From assembly GCF_903644055.1 (NCBI RefSeq), contig NZ_CAHJXD010000140.1, forward strand, positions 1 through 39,674: DNA of 39,674 bases, written 5' to 3'. Positions 24,171 through 35,936 of the stretch are shown here, one piece after another. The position numbers were made by a program, and so were the translations under genes. Every line of letters starts with the position of its first letter. Position 1 is the first letter of the stretch. The notes below the pieces were generated by a model that had not been told where the DNA came from, searched no databases, and saw only the letters and a list, made by a program, of their open reading frames with translations. The stretch comes from Sphingomonas bacterium (GTDB lineage: Bacteria; Pseudomonadota; Alphaproteobacteria; Sphingomonadales; Sphingomonadaceae).

Positions 24171-24836
24171 ATGGCGGATCGCACCTCCAGCAGCTTCGGC
24201 CATCTCGCGCTCCATTATCGCGAAGCTGAAGACGGGCCGCGCGCGGCGCGCCTGCTGGAAGCGCTCGGCTTCTCGCCGAGCTATTCGACCGAAGGCGCGG
24301 GCGGACGATTCTGGCATTTCGTGATCGATCCGCAAGCGGAGGGCGGGACGGATCGCATCCTCTACCTGATCCGCATGCCCGCGCCGCTTCGAGCGGTCTA
24401 TGACGCGATCGATGTGGGCCTGACGGGCTCCGCCGAAGTGGCGGCGCTGCGCGAGGCGCAGGCGAAGGATCCGGAACTCGGCTTCCACGCGGCGGTGCTG
24501 ATGCACTCGCTCGAAGAGCTGGAGGCGTTGGTGCAGCGCGTGGCGGCCATCGCCGCCGAGGATCCCGAGCTGGCGGGGCGGGTACGGCTGACGCTCAATC
24601 GCGCGCGTCCGGGCACGCCGGCGGTCGATGCGCGGATGGATGCCTCGCCGGTGTTCGCGCAGGCGACGCGGCATACCTACGGTCCCAACGGGGTGCAGGT
24701 GTTCGTCGAGACCGACCTGATCGCGGGCGGCCCGATGGGCGACAATTGGGTTTTCGAATTCGATTATGTATTCCCGGGCTATGAGGAAAACATCCTCAAC
24801 CGCCCGACCCCCAAGGCCCCGTTGGTCTCCGCCTGA
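24171..24836 (+). CDS. Conserved hypothetical protein, last gene of the dehydrogenase operon
   Basis: A 221-residue soluble protein that begins four bases after the cupin stop. It opens with SSFGHLALHYREAEDGPRAARLLEALGF, which recalls a VOC-type first motif, but the rest is not clearly a VOC repeat. Other notable segments are FHAAVLMHSLEELEALVQRV and GPMGDNWVFEFDYVFPGYEENI. No catalytic motif is recognised. Tight packing with the dehydrogenase and cupin genes suggests the same pathway. Confidence 0.7.
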   Translation: MADRTSSSFGHLALHYREAEDGPRAARLLEALGFSPSYSTEGAGGRFWHFVIDPQAEGGTDRILYLIRMPAPLRAVYDAIDVGLTGSAEVAALREAQAKDPELGFHAAVLMHSLEELEALVQRVAAIAAEDPELAGRVRLTLNRARPGTPAVDARMDASPVFAQATRHTYGPNGVQVFVETDLIAGGPMGDNWVFEFDYVFPGYEENILNRPTPKAPLVSA

Positions 24837-24891
24837 CGACCAGCGCCGGCAGGACAAGCGGATCAGATGCGCGGATGCCGATGCGGGATGA

Positions 24892-24966
24892 TGGTGCCCA
24901 GGGGCGGAGTCGAACCACCGACACGACGATTTTCAGTCGTCTGCTCTACCACTGAGCTACCCGGGC
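24892..24966 (-). tRNA. tRNA-Phe (anticodon GAA)
   Basis: The complement reads from GCCCGGGTAGCTC to the encoded CCA at 24892-24894. Acceptor stem GCCCGGG pairs with CCTGGGC (one G-T), the D arm is GCTC/GAGC, and the anticodon stem GACGA/TCGTC encloses loop CTGAAAA, giving GAA (24932-24934). The T arm contains GGTTCGACTCC. All elements of a normal tRNA are present. It separates the catabolic region from the core genes, with its 3' end on the catabolic side. Confidence 0.97.
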
Positions 24967-25003
24967 TTGGGCTCTTCGCAGAACCGAGCGGCGCCTATAG
25001 GGA

Positions 25004-25180
25004 CTAGCCCTCGTCCCTGTCCAGCCCATCCAGCGTTTCGGGATCGGCAGGCGGCCCGGGCAGGCGATGGCCTTCCGAAAGCCATTGCAGAAGGTCACGA
25101 TCCTTGCAGCCCTGGCCGCAGAAAGGGGCGTAAGCGGCGATGGCGGGCTTGCCGCAATTCGGGCAGCCTTCTCTAGGCAT
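25004..25180 (-). CDS. yacG: YacG-type small zinc protein (DNA gyrase inhibitor family)
   Basis: A 58-residue protein with four zinc-binding cysteines: CPNC near residues 6-9 and CGQGC at 21-25, then DLLQWLSEGHRLPG, the family pattern. The ATG at 25180 overlaps the end of the RNase E/G gene by eight bases and marks translational coupling. Members bind and inhibit DNA gyrase in Escherichia coli. Confidence 0.9.
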   Translation of the reverse strand: MPREGCPNCGKPAIAAYAPFCGQGCKDRDLLQWLSEGHRLPGPPADPETLDGLDRDEG

Positions 25181-26168
25181 GGTCGCGCTGGGCATGGCCC
25201 GCCGATATGGGACGCCCGGCTTCGGCCCGCAAGCGAAGCGCCGTCCCGGTGCGGCGGCGGAGTTCCTCCAGCCAGGCCGGATTTGCCTCCAGCCGATCGA
25301 TGACGACGGGTGCCGCCACCAGCTCGACGGAGCCTCGCCCGCCGGCGCGTTCGGCGCGGCGCAGCAGGCCGCGCGCGGCAAAACCGATGCGATCGGCGGC
25401 GATCCGCTCCATCAGCGAGGGGCGCGTGCGGCGGCGGACGATCTGAAGAAAGCCGAAGCCGTTGACCGCGGTGCGCTCGAACGGCTGCGGCAGCACCTGA
25501 TCCAGCGCCTCGGCGGCGGCGATGCGATCGGCACGCGCGGGGGTGGTCGGCAGATCGATGCCGATCGATCCGGCGAGATCGAAACGGCGGATCGTCTCCC
25601 CCGCCAGCTTCGCGCCCGCGACCGCGAGCGCCGCGGCGGCCCCGCCGCCATCGACATCGATCAGCACCATTGCCGGCGTCAGGCTGATGTGCAGCAGCGC
25701 CGATGGACGCGCGACGAGGCCGCTTGCCGCCTCCTCCAATAGCTCCGACCAGCCATGCTCCTCGAGCGTATCGGCGGCGGCGCGAAGCGGTTCGACGGCG
25801 AAGCCCGTGGCGACGATCTGCGCCAGCAGATCGGGGCCGGGCGCGGGCACGCCCTCCGCGAGTAAGCGCACGCGCATCGGCTTGGCGCGGTGCGCCTCGC
25901 CCAGCGCTTCGCGGATCACCTCCACCATCAGCTTGCAGCCCTCGGCAAGGCTAGGAGGAAGATCGAGGATCTCCGCCTCCAGGCCGTCGGCAAGCAGAAC
26001 CCTGCCCCGGCCGGTGGCATCGGCGCGCGCGCGCAGCCGCGCCTCGGCGATCGTACCGACCCGAGGGCCATCGCCTTCGGGCTCGATCCGCGCTTCGAGG
26101 ATGCGGCCGCGATCCACGAGCGCGGCGCGGGCCTCGCCGATGCCGGCCTCGTAGAGCCAGCGCGGCAT
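25173..26168 (-). CDS. Short RNase E/G family protein
   Basis: A 331-residue protein related to the catalytic core of RNase E/G, which cleaves single-stranded RNA. The two metal-binding aspartates appear as Asp171 in VLIDVDGGG and Asp205 in SIGIDLPTT, spaced as Asp303 and Asp346 of E. coli RNase E. It is much shorter than RNase G (about 489 residues): the N-terminal S1 part is reduced to an S1-like remnant at best, and the Zn-link CxxC is missing. Such short forms between maf and yacG are usual in sphingomonads. The start is one base after the maf stop. Whether it is a true nuclease is open. Confidence 0.85.
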   Translation of the reverse strand: MPRWLYEAGIGEARAALVDRGRILEARIEPEGDGPRVGTIAEARLRARADATGRGRVLLADGLEAEILDLPPSLAEGCKLMVEVIREALGEAHRAKPMRVRLLAEGVPAPGPDLLAQIVATGFAVEPLRAAADTLEEHGWSELLEEAASGLVARPSALLHISLTPAMVLIDVDGGGAAAALAVAGAKLAGETIRRFDLAGSIGIDLPTTPARADRIAAAEALDQVLPQPFERTAVNGFGFLQIVRRRTRPSLMERIAADRIGFAARGLLRRAERAGGRGSVELVAAPVVIDRLEANPAWLEELRRRTGTALRLRAEAGRPISAGHAQRDHA

Positions 26169-26169
26169 T

Positions 26170-26811
26170 TCAGCCGTGCGGCAACGACAGGCCGGCGGCG
26201 ATCAGCAGCGCGCGGGTTTCGAACAAAGGCAGTCCGACGACGCCGGAATGGCTTCCCGAAAGCGCGCGGACGAAGCCTTCCGCAGCACCCTGGATCGCGT
26301 AGCCGCCCGCCTTGCCGATGCCTTCGCCGCTTACCGCATAGCGCTCGATCGTCGCGGCGGTGAGCGGGCCGAAGATGACGATGCTGATCGAAAGGCGGTG
26401 CCGCGCGACGCCGCCCGCATCGATCACGGTGAGCGCGGTCAGCACGCGATGGCGGCGCCCGGACAGCAGTTTCAGGCAAGCGCGGACCGCATCGGCGTCG
26501 GCCGCCTTGGGCAGGATACGGCGCCCCGCGGCGACCACCGTATCCGCAGCGAGCACGATCGCGCCGGCATGGCGGGCGGCGACCACGGCGGCCTTTTCGG
26601 CGGCAAGCCTGCGGGCATGTTCGGCGGGCAATTCGGCGCCTCCTGGCGCTTCGTCGATCTCGGCGGGGTCTATCGCATCGGGGACGATGCCGATTCGCGC
26701 CAGCAGATCGAGACGGCGCGGGCTGGCCGAGGCCAGCACCAGCCGAGGTGTCGGTGCCCGTTCCGGATTCCGGCCAGCACCGGGACGATCATCGCCCGCG
26801 GCGCTGGTCAC
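26170..26811 (-). CDS. maf: Maf family nucleotide pyrophosphatase
   Basis: A 213-residue Maf-like protein that hydrolyses noncanonical or canonical nucleoside triphosphates (dTTP/UTP type in many members). Characteristic LASASPRR near residues 26-33, AADTVV in the middle and [10 protein letters not shown] near 166-175. The start is GTG at 26811 and overlaps the infA stop by four bases. The extra 22 residues before [10 protein letters not shown] may be partly untranslated, but no other start fits better. Confidence 0.92.
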   Translation of the reverse strand: MTSAAGDDRPGAGRNPERAPTPRLVLASASPRRLDLLARIGIVPDAIDPAEIDEAPGGAELPAEHARRLAAEKAAVVAARHAGAIVLAADTVVAAGRRILPKAADADAVRACLKLLSGRRHRVLTALTVIDAGGVARHRLSISIVIFGPLTAATIERYAVSGEGIGKAGGYAIQGAAEGFVRALSGSHSGVVGLPLFETRALLIAAGLSLPHG

Positions 26812-27026
26812 TTGAAGCGGTAGGTGATCCGGCCCTTGGTCAGATCATAGGGCGTGAGCTCGCACAGCACCTCATCGCCGACGAGCACGCGGATGCGGTT
26901 CTTGCGCATCTTGCCGGCGGTATGGCCGAGGATCTCATGATCATTCTCGAGCCGCACGCGGAACATCGCATTGGGCAGAAGCTCGACCACCTGGCCGCGC
27001 ATTTCGAGCAGTTCTTCCTTGGCCAA
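26808..27026 (-). CDS. infA: Translation initiation factor IF-1
   Basis: A 72-residue OB-fold protein of normal IF-1 length and sequence: [15 protein letters not shown] at the start, [21 protein letters not shown] in the middle, and the end [12 protein letters not shown]. It binds the 30S A site during initiation. First gene of the run infA-maf-RNase E/G-yacG, all with touching or overlapping ends. Confidence 0.98.
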   Translation of the reverse strand: MAKEELLEMRGQVVELLPNAMFRVRLENDHEILGHTAGKMRKNRIRVLVGDEVLCELTPYDLTKGRITYRFK

Positions 27027-27185
27027 ACAATGCCTCAGTCTGTTTCGGAGGATGGGAAATCGGCGCCGCCCTTAGCCGCTGAAGGCTGAAAAGGGAAGCG
27101 AGCCGCGCCCCGGAGATGGGGAGGCCAGGCCCGGTTTGCCAGCGGCGATTGCGCGAAAGCTGCAAACGCCCTTATAGGCACAGCG

Positions 27186-27857
27186 ATGGTTCGCTTTTCG
27201 TTCTGTGGTGTCGAGCTCGCCTTGTTGCCGTCCGGCGCGCTGTTCTGGCCGGCGCGGGCGGCGCTGCTGGTCGCCGATCTGCACTTCGAGAAAGCGAGCT
27301 GGTATGCCGGCGGCGGGCAGATGTTGCCGCCCTACGATACGATCGCGACGCTCGCCGCGCTGGAGGCGGAGGTCGCAGCGACGCAGGCGCGCGAAATCTG
27401 GTGCCTGGGCGACAGTTTTCACGACAGCGACGGCTGCGATCGATTGCCGCCGCACGCTCAAGCGACGCTCCGCGAGCTGACCGCCGCGACCGCCTGGACA
27501 TGGATCAGCGGCAATCACGACGCGGCGGCGCGCGGCCTTGCCGACCATTGCGGCGGGCGCGTTATCGAGGAAGCCGAGGTCTGCGGGCTGTTGCTGCGCC
27601 ATCAGGCCGACCCGCGCGAGACGCGGCCCGAGCTTTCGGGCCACTTCCACCCCAAGCTGCGACTCCGCCACAAGGGGCGGCAGGTCGCACGGCGCTGTTT
27701 CGTGGCGAGCGGCACCAAGCTGATCCTGCCCGCCTTTGGCACGCTCACCGGCGGGCTCGACGCCTGCGATCCGGCGATCCGCAACGCGATCGGCGCGCCC
27801 GCGCAGGCGCTGGTGCCGCTCGCCGACCGGCTGTTGCGCTTCCCGCTCGCGGCTTAA
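27186..27857 (+). CDS. pdeM: PdeM-type metallophosphoesterase (ligase-associated)
   Basis: A 223-residue calcineurin-like phosphoesterase: DLHFEK (Asp31, His33), GDSFHD (about 75-80), GNHD (109-112), a later His in LRHQ, and GHFHP (152-156) give the full dimetal site. This pattern and length fit the ligase-associated DNA damage response nuclease PdeM, which in other bacteria neighbours a helicase/ligase cluster. No such partner is next to it here. It is divergent from infA. Confidence 0.88.
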   Translation: MVRFSFCGVELALLPSGALFWPARAALLVADLHFEKASWYAGGGQMLPPYDTIATLAALEAEVAATQAREIWCLGDSFHDSDGCDRLPPHAQATLRELTAATAWTWISGNHDAAARGLADHCGGRVIEEAEVCGLLLRHQADPRETRPELSGHFHPKLRLRHKGRQVARRCFVASGTKLILPAFGTLTGGLDACDPAIRNAIGAPAQALVPLADRLLRFPLAA

Positions 27858-27970
27858 GGCTGTCTGTTTAAGCTGAACGTCACCCCAGCGAAAGCTGGGG
27901 TCTCCCAAAACGGGGCCGCGGTTTCTGGACGAGATGTCGGCTTCCGCCGGCATGACGGAACAGGAAAGGG
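27858..27970. repeat. Palindromic dispersed repeat, copy C (divergent)
   Basis: It lies between convergent pdeM and msrA. The left part (from GGCTGTCTGTTTAAGCTGA) is similar to the left arm of copy A, and the stem ACCCCAGC-GAAA-GCTGGGGT at 27882-27901 replaces its CCCCGGC stem, with a GAAA tetraloop. A second half (27931-27970) has CGGCTTCCGCCGG and ends with CGGAACAGGAAAGGG. It probably also serves as bidirectional terminator. Confidence 0.6.
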
Positions 27971-27971
27971 A

Positions 27972-28670
27972 CTAGCCCCGCACCAGCACCGGCCTTTCGC
28001 GCCACAGTTGCGGGTAGAGCTTCTTGAGCGCGGCCAACTTGGGAAGATCGTTGTAGCGGATATAGCCCGCATCGGGGTGCAGGGTCAGATAATCCTGATG
28101 ATAGCCCTCGGCGGCGTAGAAGGGCTGCGCGGGCTCGATCCGCGTGACGATCGGCCGCTTCCAGAGACGCGCCTGTCTGAGCTGGCTGAGATAGGCCTGC
28201 GCGACCCTGGCCTGCGCGGCGTTCTGCGGGAACAGCGCCGAGCGATACTGCGTCCCGCTGTCCGGCCCCTGCGCGTTGAGCTGGGTGGGATCGGCGACGA
28301 CCGAGAAATAGACGCGCAGCAGATCGGCATAGCTGACGACGCGCGGATCGAAGGTGACGCGGACCGACTCGGCGTGGCCGGTGTCCCCGTCCGAGACGCG
28401 ATCATAGTGGGCATTGCCCGCCGCGCCGCCGGTGAAGCCCGAAACCGCGCCGGTCACGCCCTTCACATGCTGGAACACGCCCTGCACGCCCCAGAAGCAG
28501 CCGCCGGCGAATATGGCGGTTTCGGATGGCGCGTTCGAAGCTACGGATACCAAGGGCGCGGGCGCGTTGACCGCAGTCTCGGCCGAGAGCGAGGAGGCGC
28601 CGCCCACCAGGGCATAGCCGACCCCCAAAGCAGCAACGCCGGTGAGCAGACGAAAGGCGACATTGGACAT
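27972..28670 (-). CDS. msrA: Peptide methionine sulfoxide reductase A, exported
   Basis: A 232-residue MsrA that reduces methionine-S-sulfoxide. Nucleophile Cys58 in GCFWG, followed by GVTGAVSGFTGG, HAESVRVTFDP and DSGTQYRSALF. An N-terminal hydrophobic segment with SLSAETA at its end looks like a signal peptide or anchor, so the enzyme likely works in the periplasm. GGAG precedes the ATG at 28670. The C-terminal part (YAAEGYHQDYL) has no clear resolving Cys. Confidence 0.95.
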   Translation of the reverse strand: MSNVAFRLLTGVAALGVGYALVGGASSLSAETAVNAPAPLVSVASNAPSETAIFAGGCFWGVQGVFQHVKGVTGAVSGFTGGAAGNAHYDRVSDGDTGHAESVRVTFDPRVVSYADLLRVYFSVVADPTQLNAQGPDSGTQYRSALFPQNAAQARVAQAYLSQLRQARLWKRPIVTRIEPAQPFYAAEGYHQDYLTLHPDAGYIRYNDLPKLAALKKLYPQLWRERPVLVRG

Positions 28671-28722
28671 CGGACAGAGCTCCAGGATTCGCCCCTGTAT
28701 ATAGGAGGTCGCGCGGCGCCTG

Positions 28723-31736
<3,014 letters not shown>

Positions 31737-31799
31737 CGCTGCCGCCCATGGCGCGGTCCGGTCGATCAGGCAATGGCGGCTGCCGTTGCCGATACCGTT

Positions 31800-32291
31800 C
31801 TACATCGCGGGCATCGCGTTGAGCATCGAGATATGCTCCTGCACCACGGGCACGATCTTGCCGGCGGTCGCCTTCAGCGCGGGCTTGTCGCCGGTCGTGG
31901 CGTAATCCTGCTGGGTTTCGAGCGCCATCTGATGCGCGGTCTTCTGCTGGCTGACGTACAGCATGTCACGATCCATTCCCTTCGCCGCCGTAAGCTTAGC
32001 GATCATCATCTTCTGGTCGGCGGACAGCATCGGCGGCTTGGGCGTGATGCCGGACTTGATCGCGGCGGCCTTCACCATGCTGGTGCTCTTGCCATGATCG
32101 GTCACCATCATGTCGGCGAAACCGCGTACCTTGGCATTCTTGGTCGATTGCAGCACCAAAGTCGCAGATTTTTTCTCGAAGAGATCGCTGGCCCCCGCCT
32201 TCATCAGATATTCGGAGGTCGGCAGCGCATTGGCGACGCCCGCGATGGAAGCCGAGGCGGCGAGCGCGAGGGCGATATGTGTGCGGATCAT
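31800..32291 (-). CDS. DUF4142-like exported protein
   Basis: A 163-residue protein with the signal peptide MIRTHIALALAASASIAGVANA. The mature part is alpha-helical: SEYLMKAGASDLFEKKSATLVLQ, VRGFADMMVTDHGKSTSMVKAAA, and QQDYATTGDKPALKATAGKIVPVVQEHI. This is the pattern of DUF4142 (ferritin-like helical bundle). AGGAAAGG lies upstream of the ATG at 32291. Function unknown, sometimes linked to stress. It is divergent from the metallo-beta-lactamase-fold gene and is followed by pabB. Confidence 0.88.
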   Translation of the reverse strand: MIRTHIALALAASASIAGVANALPTSEYLMKAGASDLFEKKSATLVLQSTKNAKVRGFADMMVTDHGKSTSMVKAAAIKSGITPKPPMLSADQKMMIAKLTAAKGMDRDMLYVSQQKTAHQMALETQQDYATTGDKPALKATAGKIVPVVQEHISMLNAMPAM

Positions 32292-32389
32292 GGTAAACCT
32301 TTCCTGTTGGCGCGCGAAGAACGTCTTTGCGATCAAATGGTTCGCGCCAATCGCTTGCCCTCCGCCCCGGTGCACGCCATCTCTCCGCC

Positions 32390-33055
32390 ATGACCACCGA
32401 ACCTCCGCTGCGCGCCGCCATCATCCCGGTCACGCCGTTGCAGCAGAATTGCAGCCTGATCTGGTGCACCCGGACGATGAAAGGCGCGTTCGTCGATGCC
32501 GGCGGCGATCTCGATCGGCTCAAGGCGGCGGCCGAGCAGGCCGGCGTGACGATCGAGAAACTGCTCGTGACGCATGGCCATATCGATCATTGCGGCGGCA
32601 CCGGCATCCTGGCGCGCGAACTAGGCGTGCCGATCGAGGGGCCGCAGGAGGAGGATCGCTTCTGGATTTCTCGTCTCGGCGATGACGGCCGCAACTATGG
32701 GATTGCGGGCGAATCGTTCGAGCCCGATCGCTGGCTGGAAAATGGCGATCGGGTGACGGTGGGCGAACTCGTGCTCGATGTCCTCCACTGCCCCGGCCAT
32801 ACGCCCGGCCACGTCGTCTTCCACCATGCGCCGTCCAAGCTGGCGATCGTCGGCGACGTGCTGTTCCAGGGATCGATCGGCCGCACCGATTTTCCGCGCG
32901 GCAATCATGCCGATCTGATCGAGGCGATCACCGGCAAGCTCTGGCCGCTGGGCGGCGATACCGCCTTCATCTGCGGCCACGGCCCGATGTCGACCTTCGC
33001 GCACGAGCGGCAGGGCAACCCCTTCGTGGCCGACCGGGTGCTGGCGCGCGCCTAG
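32390..33055 (+). CDS. Metallo-beta-lactamase-fold hydrolase (YcbL/glyoxalase II-like)
   Basis: A 221-residue MBL-fold enzyme: THGHIDH at residues 61-67, His137 in PGHTPGH, Asp156 in VGDVLF and a last His in CGHGPMS. The pattern and length fit YcbL-like proteins, related to hydroxyacylglutathione hydrolase but without its C-terminal domain. The start at 32390 is chosen to match the usual N-terminus; there is no ribosome site and the frame is open upstream. Its stop overlaps the stop of the convergent MAPEG gene. Confidence 0.9.
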   Translation: MTTEPPLRAAIIPVTPLQQNCSLIWCTRTMKGAFVDAGGDLDRLKAAAEQAGVTIEKLLVTHGHIDHCGGTGILARELGVPIEGPQEEDRFWISRLGDDGRNYGIAGESFEPDRWLENGDRVTVGELVLDVLHCPGHTPGHVVFHHAPSKLAIVGDVLFQGSIGRTDFPRGNHADLIEAITGKLWPLGGDTAFICGHGPMSTFAHERQGNPFVADRVLARA

Positions 33056-33447
33056 CGCGGGCTGAGATAGACCAGCGCGATCGCGTAGCCCGAAAGCCCG
33101 ATCAGCACCGCCCAGGTGACGAGCGCGCCGCCCGCACGAAACGGATTGGGCGCCGGGCGCTCCATCCCGAACGGGTGCGCCACGCGCGCGACGAGATAGA
33201 CGATCGCGACGATCCACAGCCATTGCATCGGCCCGCGCGCATATTCGATCAGCCCGAGCAGGATCAGGAAGAAGGGGGTATATTCGACGAAATTGGCGTG
33301 CGCGCGCATCCGCGCGAGCATCAGCGGATGGCTGCCGTCGCCGATGTCCACCTTGCCCTTGATCCGCACCTGCGCGCAGCGGAAGGCGAGCCAGACGTTA
33401 AGAAGGGTTGCGGCCGCGGCCATGGTGAGCGTGATCGGCAGCGTCAT
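33052..33447 (-). CDS. MAPEG family membrane protein
   Basis: A 131-residue protein with about four hydrophobic segments (about residues 3-22, 54-72, 77-90, 107-128). The motif RMRAHANFVEYTPFFLILLGL is the signature of MAPEG, the family of membrane-associated glutathione and eicosanoid proteins. The function in bacteria is often glutathione transferase-like, not proved. Its TAG stop shares the tetranucleotide CTAG (33052-33055) with the convergent hydrolase stop. Confidence 0.9.
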   Translation of the reverse strand: MTLPITLTMAAAATLLNVWLAFRCAQVRIKGKVDIGDGSHPLMLARMRAHANFVEYTPFFLILLGLIEYARGPMQWLWIVAIVYLVARVAHPFGMERPAPNPFRAGGALVTWAVLIGLSGYAIALVYLSPR

Positions 33448-33496
33448 TCGGGCGTCCTCATCCTGTCATGCTCCTGTGCCACAGGGTGGAGTGCGC

Positions 33497-33524
33497 TTGC
33501 AACGCGGGCGAACTTCGGTATAGG
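33497..33524 (+). promoter_or_regulatory. Candidate promoter of the rpmF-plsX-fabH operon
   Basis: TTGCAA at 33497-33502, 16 bases, then TATAGG at 33519-33524, in the 187-base gap before rpmF. It is the best match to a sigma-70 promoter in this gap. Confidence 0.4.
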
Positions 33525-33634
33525 CGGCGATCGTTCGCGACGGCCCGGCCAGCGCACTTTCCGGATGACCTTCGGTGAGCGGCGTCAGGCATGGGTTCGT
33601 CGCGTATTTTCTTGCAGCAGATACAGGTGCCGAA

Positions 33635-33814
33635 ATGGCCGTCCCAAAGAGAAAAACCTCGCCCTCGCGGCGGAACATGCGCCGCAGCCACCATGCGCTG
33701 GAAGTCGCGGCATTTCAGGAATGCCCGAACTGCGGCGAGCTGAAACGCCCGCACAATCTCTGCGGCCATTGCGGCCACTATAACGGGCGCGAGATCCTCC
33801 CGGTCGAGGCCTGA
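33635..33814 (+). CDS. rpmF: Ribosomal protein L32
   Basis: A 59-residue protein with the L32 start [21 protein letters not shown] and a zinc-finger-like C-terminal part (CPNC and CGHC). It belongs to the large ribosomal subunit. The start ATG at 33635 is set by homology; frame is open earlier. As in most proteobacteria it is followed by plsX and fabH, tying ribosome and lipid synthesis. Confidence 0.97.
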   Translation: MAVPKRKTSPSRRNMRRSHHALEVAAFQECPNCGELKRPHNLCGHCGHYNGREILPVEA

Positions 33815-33842
33815 GCCGATCGGTGCCTGAGACGTGGGTGCG

Positions 33843-34889
33843 ATGAACGGGCCGCGTCTCGCGATCGATGCGATGGGCGGGGATAACGGGCCCGCGGCGC
33901 CCGTCGCCGGCGTGGCGCTCGCAGTCTCCCGCGATCCCTCGCTGCGCTTCCTGCTATTCGGCGACAAAGCGGCGGTCGCGGCCGAGGTCGCCCGGCATCC
34001 CGCCCTCAGCGGCCATGTCGAGATCGTCCATGCGGCCGAAGCGATCACCGGCGACGACAAGCCCAGTCAGGCGATTCGCCGTGCGCGCACCACATCGATG
34101 GGCCTGGCGATCCAGGCGGTGAAGGAGGGTCGCGCCGATGCCGCGGTTTCGGCGGGCAATACCGGCGCGCTGATGGCGATGTCCAAGCTCGCGCTGCGCA
34201 CGGTCAAGGGGATCGACCGGCCGGCGCTCGCGGCGCTGCTGCCGACGCTGGGCGAGCATGATCTCGTGATGCTCGATCTCGGCGCCAATACCGAATGCGA
34301 TGCGGCGAACCTCGTCCAGTTCGCGGTGATGGGTGCCGCCTATGCGCGGATCGTCCATGGCATCGCGCGGCCCCGCGTCCGCCTGCTCAACATCGGCACC
34401 GAGGAATTGAAGGGCACCGACGAGCTCAAGCAGGCCGCCGCCGCCTTGCGCGAAGCGCAGCATCTGCCGCTGGCGTTCGACGGCTTCATCGAAAGCGATC
34501 GCTTGGGCCGCGCGGAAGCCGACGTGATCGTCTCGGACGGTTTTTCGGGCAATATCGCGCTCAAGACGATGGAGGGCACCGCGCGCTTCGTCACCGATCT
34601 GCTGCGCCGCGCCTTCACCAGCTCGTTCCGATCCAAGGCGGGCTTCCTGCTGTCGAAGCCGGCGGTCCATCTGCTGCGCGTCCAGCTCGATCCCAACAAT
34701 CATAACGGCGCGGTCTTTCTGGGGCTCAACGGCGTCGTCGTGAAGAGCCATGGCAGCGCCAGCGCCAAGGGCATAGCCAATGCGATCGAGGTGGCGGGCA
34801 AGCTCGCGCGGCAGGGCATCGTCAGCCGCATCGTCGAGGATCTGCGCAAGATTCCCGCAAGCCCGATCGAGAGCGCGGCACACGCGTGA
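33843..34889 (+). CDS. plsX: Phosphate acyltransferase PlsX
   Basis: A 348-residue protein that makes acyl-phosphate from acyl-ACP for phospholipid synthesis. N-terminal [13 protein letters not shown] and internal [29 protein letters not shown], and [12 protein letters not shown] are family marks. ATG 33843 is preferred; a GTG at 33834 is in frame. It follows rpmF by 28 bases and its stop overlaps the fabH start (GTGA). Confidence 0.97.
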   Translation: MNGPRLAIDAMGGDNGPAAPVAGVALAVSRDPSLRFLLFGDKAAVAAEVARHPALSGHVEIVHAAEAITGDDKPSQAIRRARTTSMGLAIQAVKEGRADAAVSAGNTGALMAMSKLALRTVKGIDRPALAALLPTLGEHDLVMLDLGANTECDAANLVQFAVMGAAYARIVHGIARPRVRLLNIGTEELKGTDELKQAAAALREAQHLPLAFDGFIESDRLGRAEADVIVSDGFSGNIALKTMEGTARFVTDLLRRAFTSSFRSKAGFLLSKPAVHLLRVQLDPNNHNGAVFLGLNGVVVKSHGSASAKGIANAIEVAGKLARQGIVSRIVEDLRKIPASPIESAAHA

Positions 34890-35881
34890 GCGAGGTATCG
34901 GGCAGCATCGCGACCGCGACCGCGCGGCGGGCGATCATTCTCGGCACCGGCTCCGCGCTCCCGGCGCGGCGGGTGAGCAATGCCGAGCTCGCCGAAACCG
35001 TCGACACCTCCGACGAATGGATCGTCGAGCGGACCGGCATCCGCGCGCGCCATATCGCGGGCGAAGGGGAGACGACCGCCACCCTGGGCGCCGAAGCCGC
35101 GCGCCTCGCGCTGGAGGCGGCGGGGATCGAGGCCGCCGAGATCGGCCTGATCATTCTCGCCACCGCGACCCCCGACCAGACCTTCCCCGCCTCCGCCACC
35201 AAGGTGCAGGATTTGCTCGGCATTCGCGATTGCGTCGCGTTCGATGTCGCCGCGGTCTGCTCGGGCTTCCTATACGCGCTTTCGGTCGCCGAGAGCATGA
35301 TCCGGGGCGGCACGGCGGACAAGGCGCTGGTGATCGGATCAGAGACCTTCAGCCGCATCCTCGACTGGGAGGATCGCACCACCTGCGTATTGTTCGGCGA
35401 CGGCGCGGGCGCGGTGGTGCTCGGCGCCGAGGAGCGGAGCGATCGCGGCGTGCTTTCGGTCGCGCTGCACGCCGACGGGCGGCACAACCAATTGCTCTAT
35501 GTGGATGGCGGCCCGTCGACCACGGGCACGGTCGGCAAGCTCCGGATGAAGGGGAAAGAGGTGTTCCGCCACGCGGTGGTCAACCTCGCCGCCGTGCTGA
35601 CCGAGGCAATCGAAAAGGCGGGGCTGGAGCTGGCCGAGGTCGATTGGGTGGTGCCGCACCAGGCCAACCGCCGGATCCTCGACGCGACCGCGCGCAAGCT
35701 CGGCCTCGCGCCCGAAAAGGTGATCGTCACGGTCGACGAACATGCCAATACCTCGGCCGCATCGGTGCCGCTCGCCTTCGACGCCGCGGTGCGCGACGGA
35801 CGGATCAAGCGCGGCGATCTGATCGTGTTCGAGGCGATGGGCGGCGGCTTCACCTGGGGGGCGGCGGTCGTGCGTTTCTAG
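34886..35881 (+). CDS. fabH: Beta-ketoacyl-ACP synthase III
   Basis: A 331-residue KAS III that starts fatty acid synthesis by joining acetyl-CoA and malonyl-ACP. Catalytic triad Cys125 in AAVCSGF, His258 in VPHQANRRI and Asn288 in [12 protein letters not shown] start at 34886, overlapping the plsX stop by four bases. Length and C-terminus ([14 protein letters not shown]) are typical. Confidence 0.97.
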   Translation: MSEVSGSIATATARRAIILGTGSALPARRVSNAELAETVDTSDEWIVERTGIRARHIAGEGETTATLGAEAARLALEAAGIEAAEIGLIILATATPDQTFPASATKVQDLLGIRDCVAFDVAAVCSGFLYALSVAESMIRGGTADKALVIGSETFSRILDWEDRTTCVLFGDGAGAVVLGAEERSDRGVLSVALHADGRHNQLLYVDGGPSTTGTVGKLRMKGKEVFRHAVVNLAAVLTEAIEKAGLELAEVDWVVPHQANRRILDATARKLGLAPEKVIVTVDEHANTSAASVPLAFDAAVRDGRIKRGDLIVFEAMGGGFTWGAAVVRF

Positions 35882-35936
35882 GCTCTTGTTGCCGCCAGCC
35901 TGCCTGGGTTAGGAATATGGTCGGATAGGGGAAATA

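Noticed and set aside
24837-24891. An attachment site or integrase next to tRNA-Phe
   Set aside because: No second copy of the tRNA 3' end and no integrase-like protein were found in the window.
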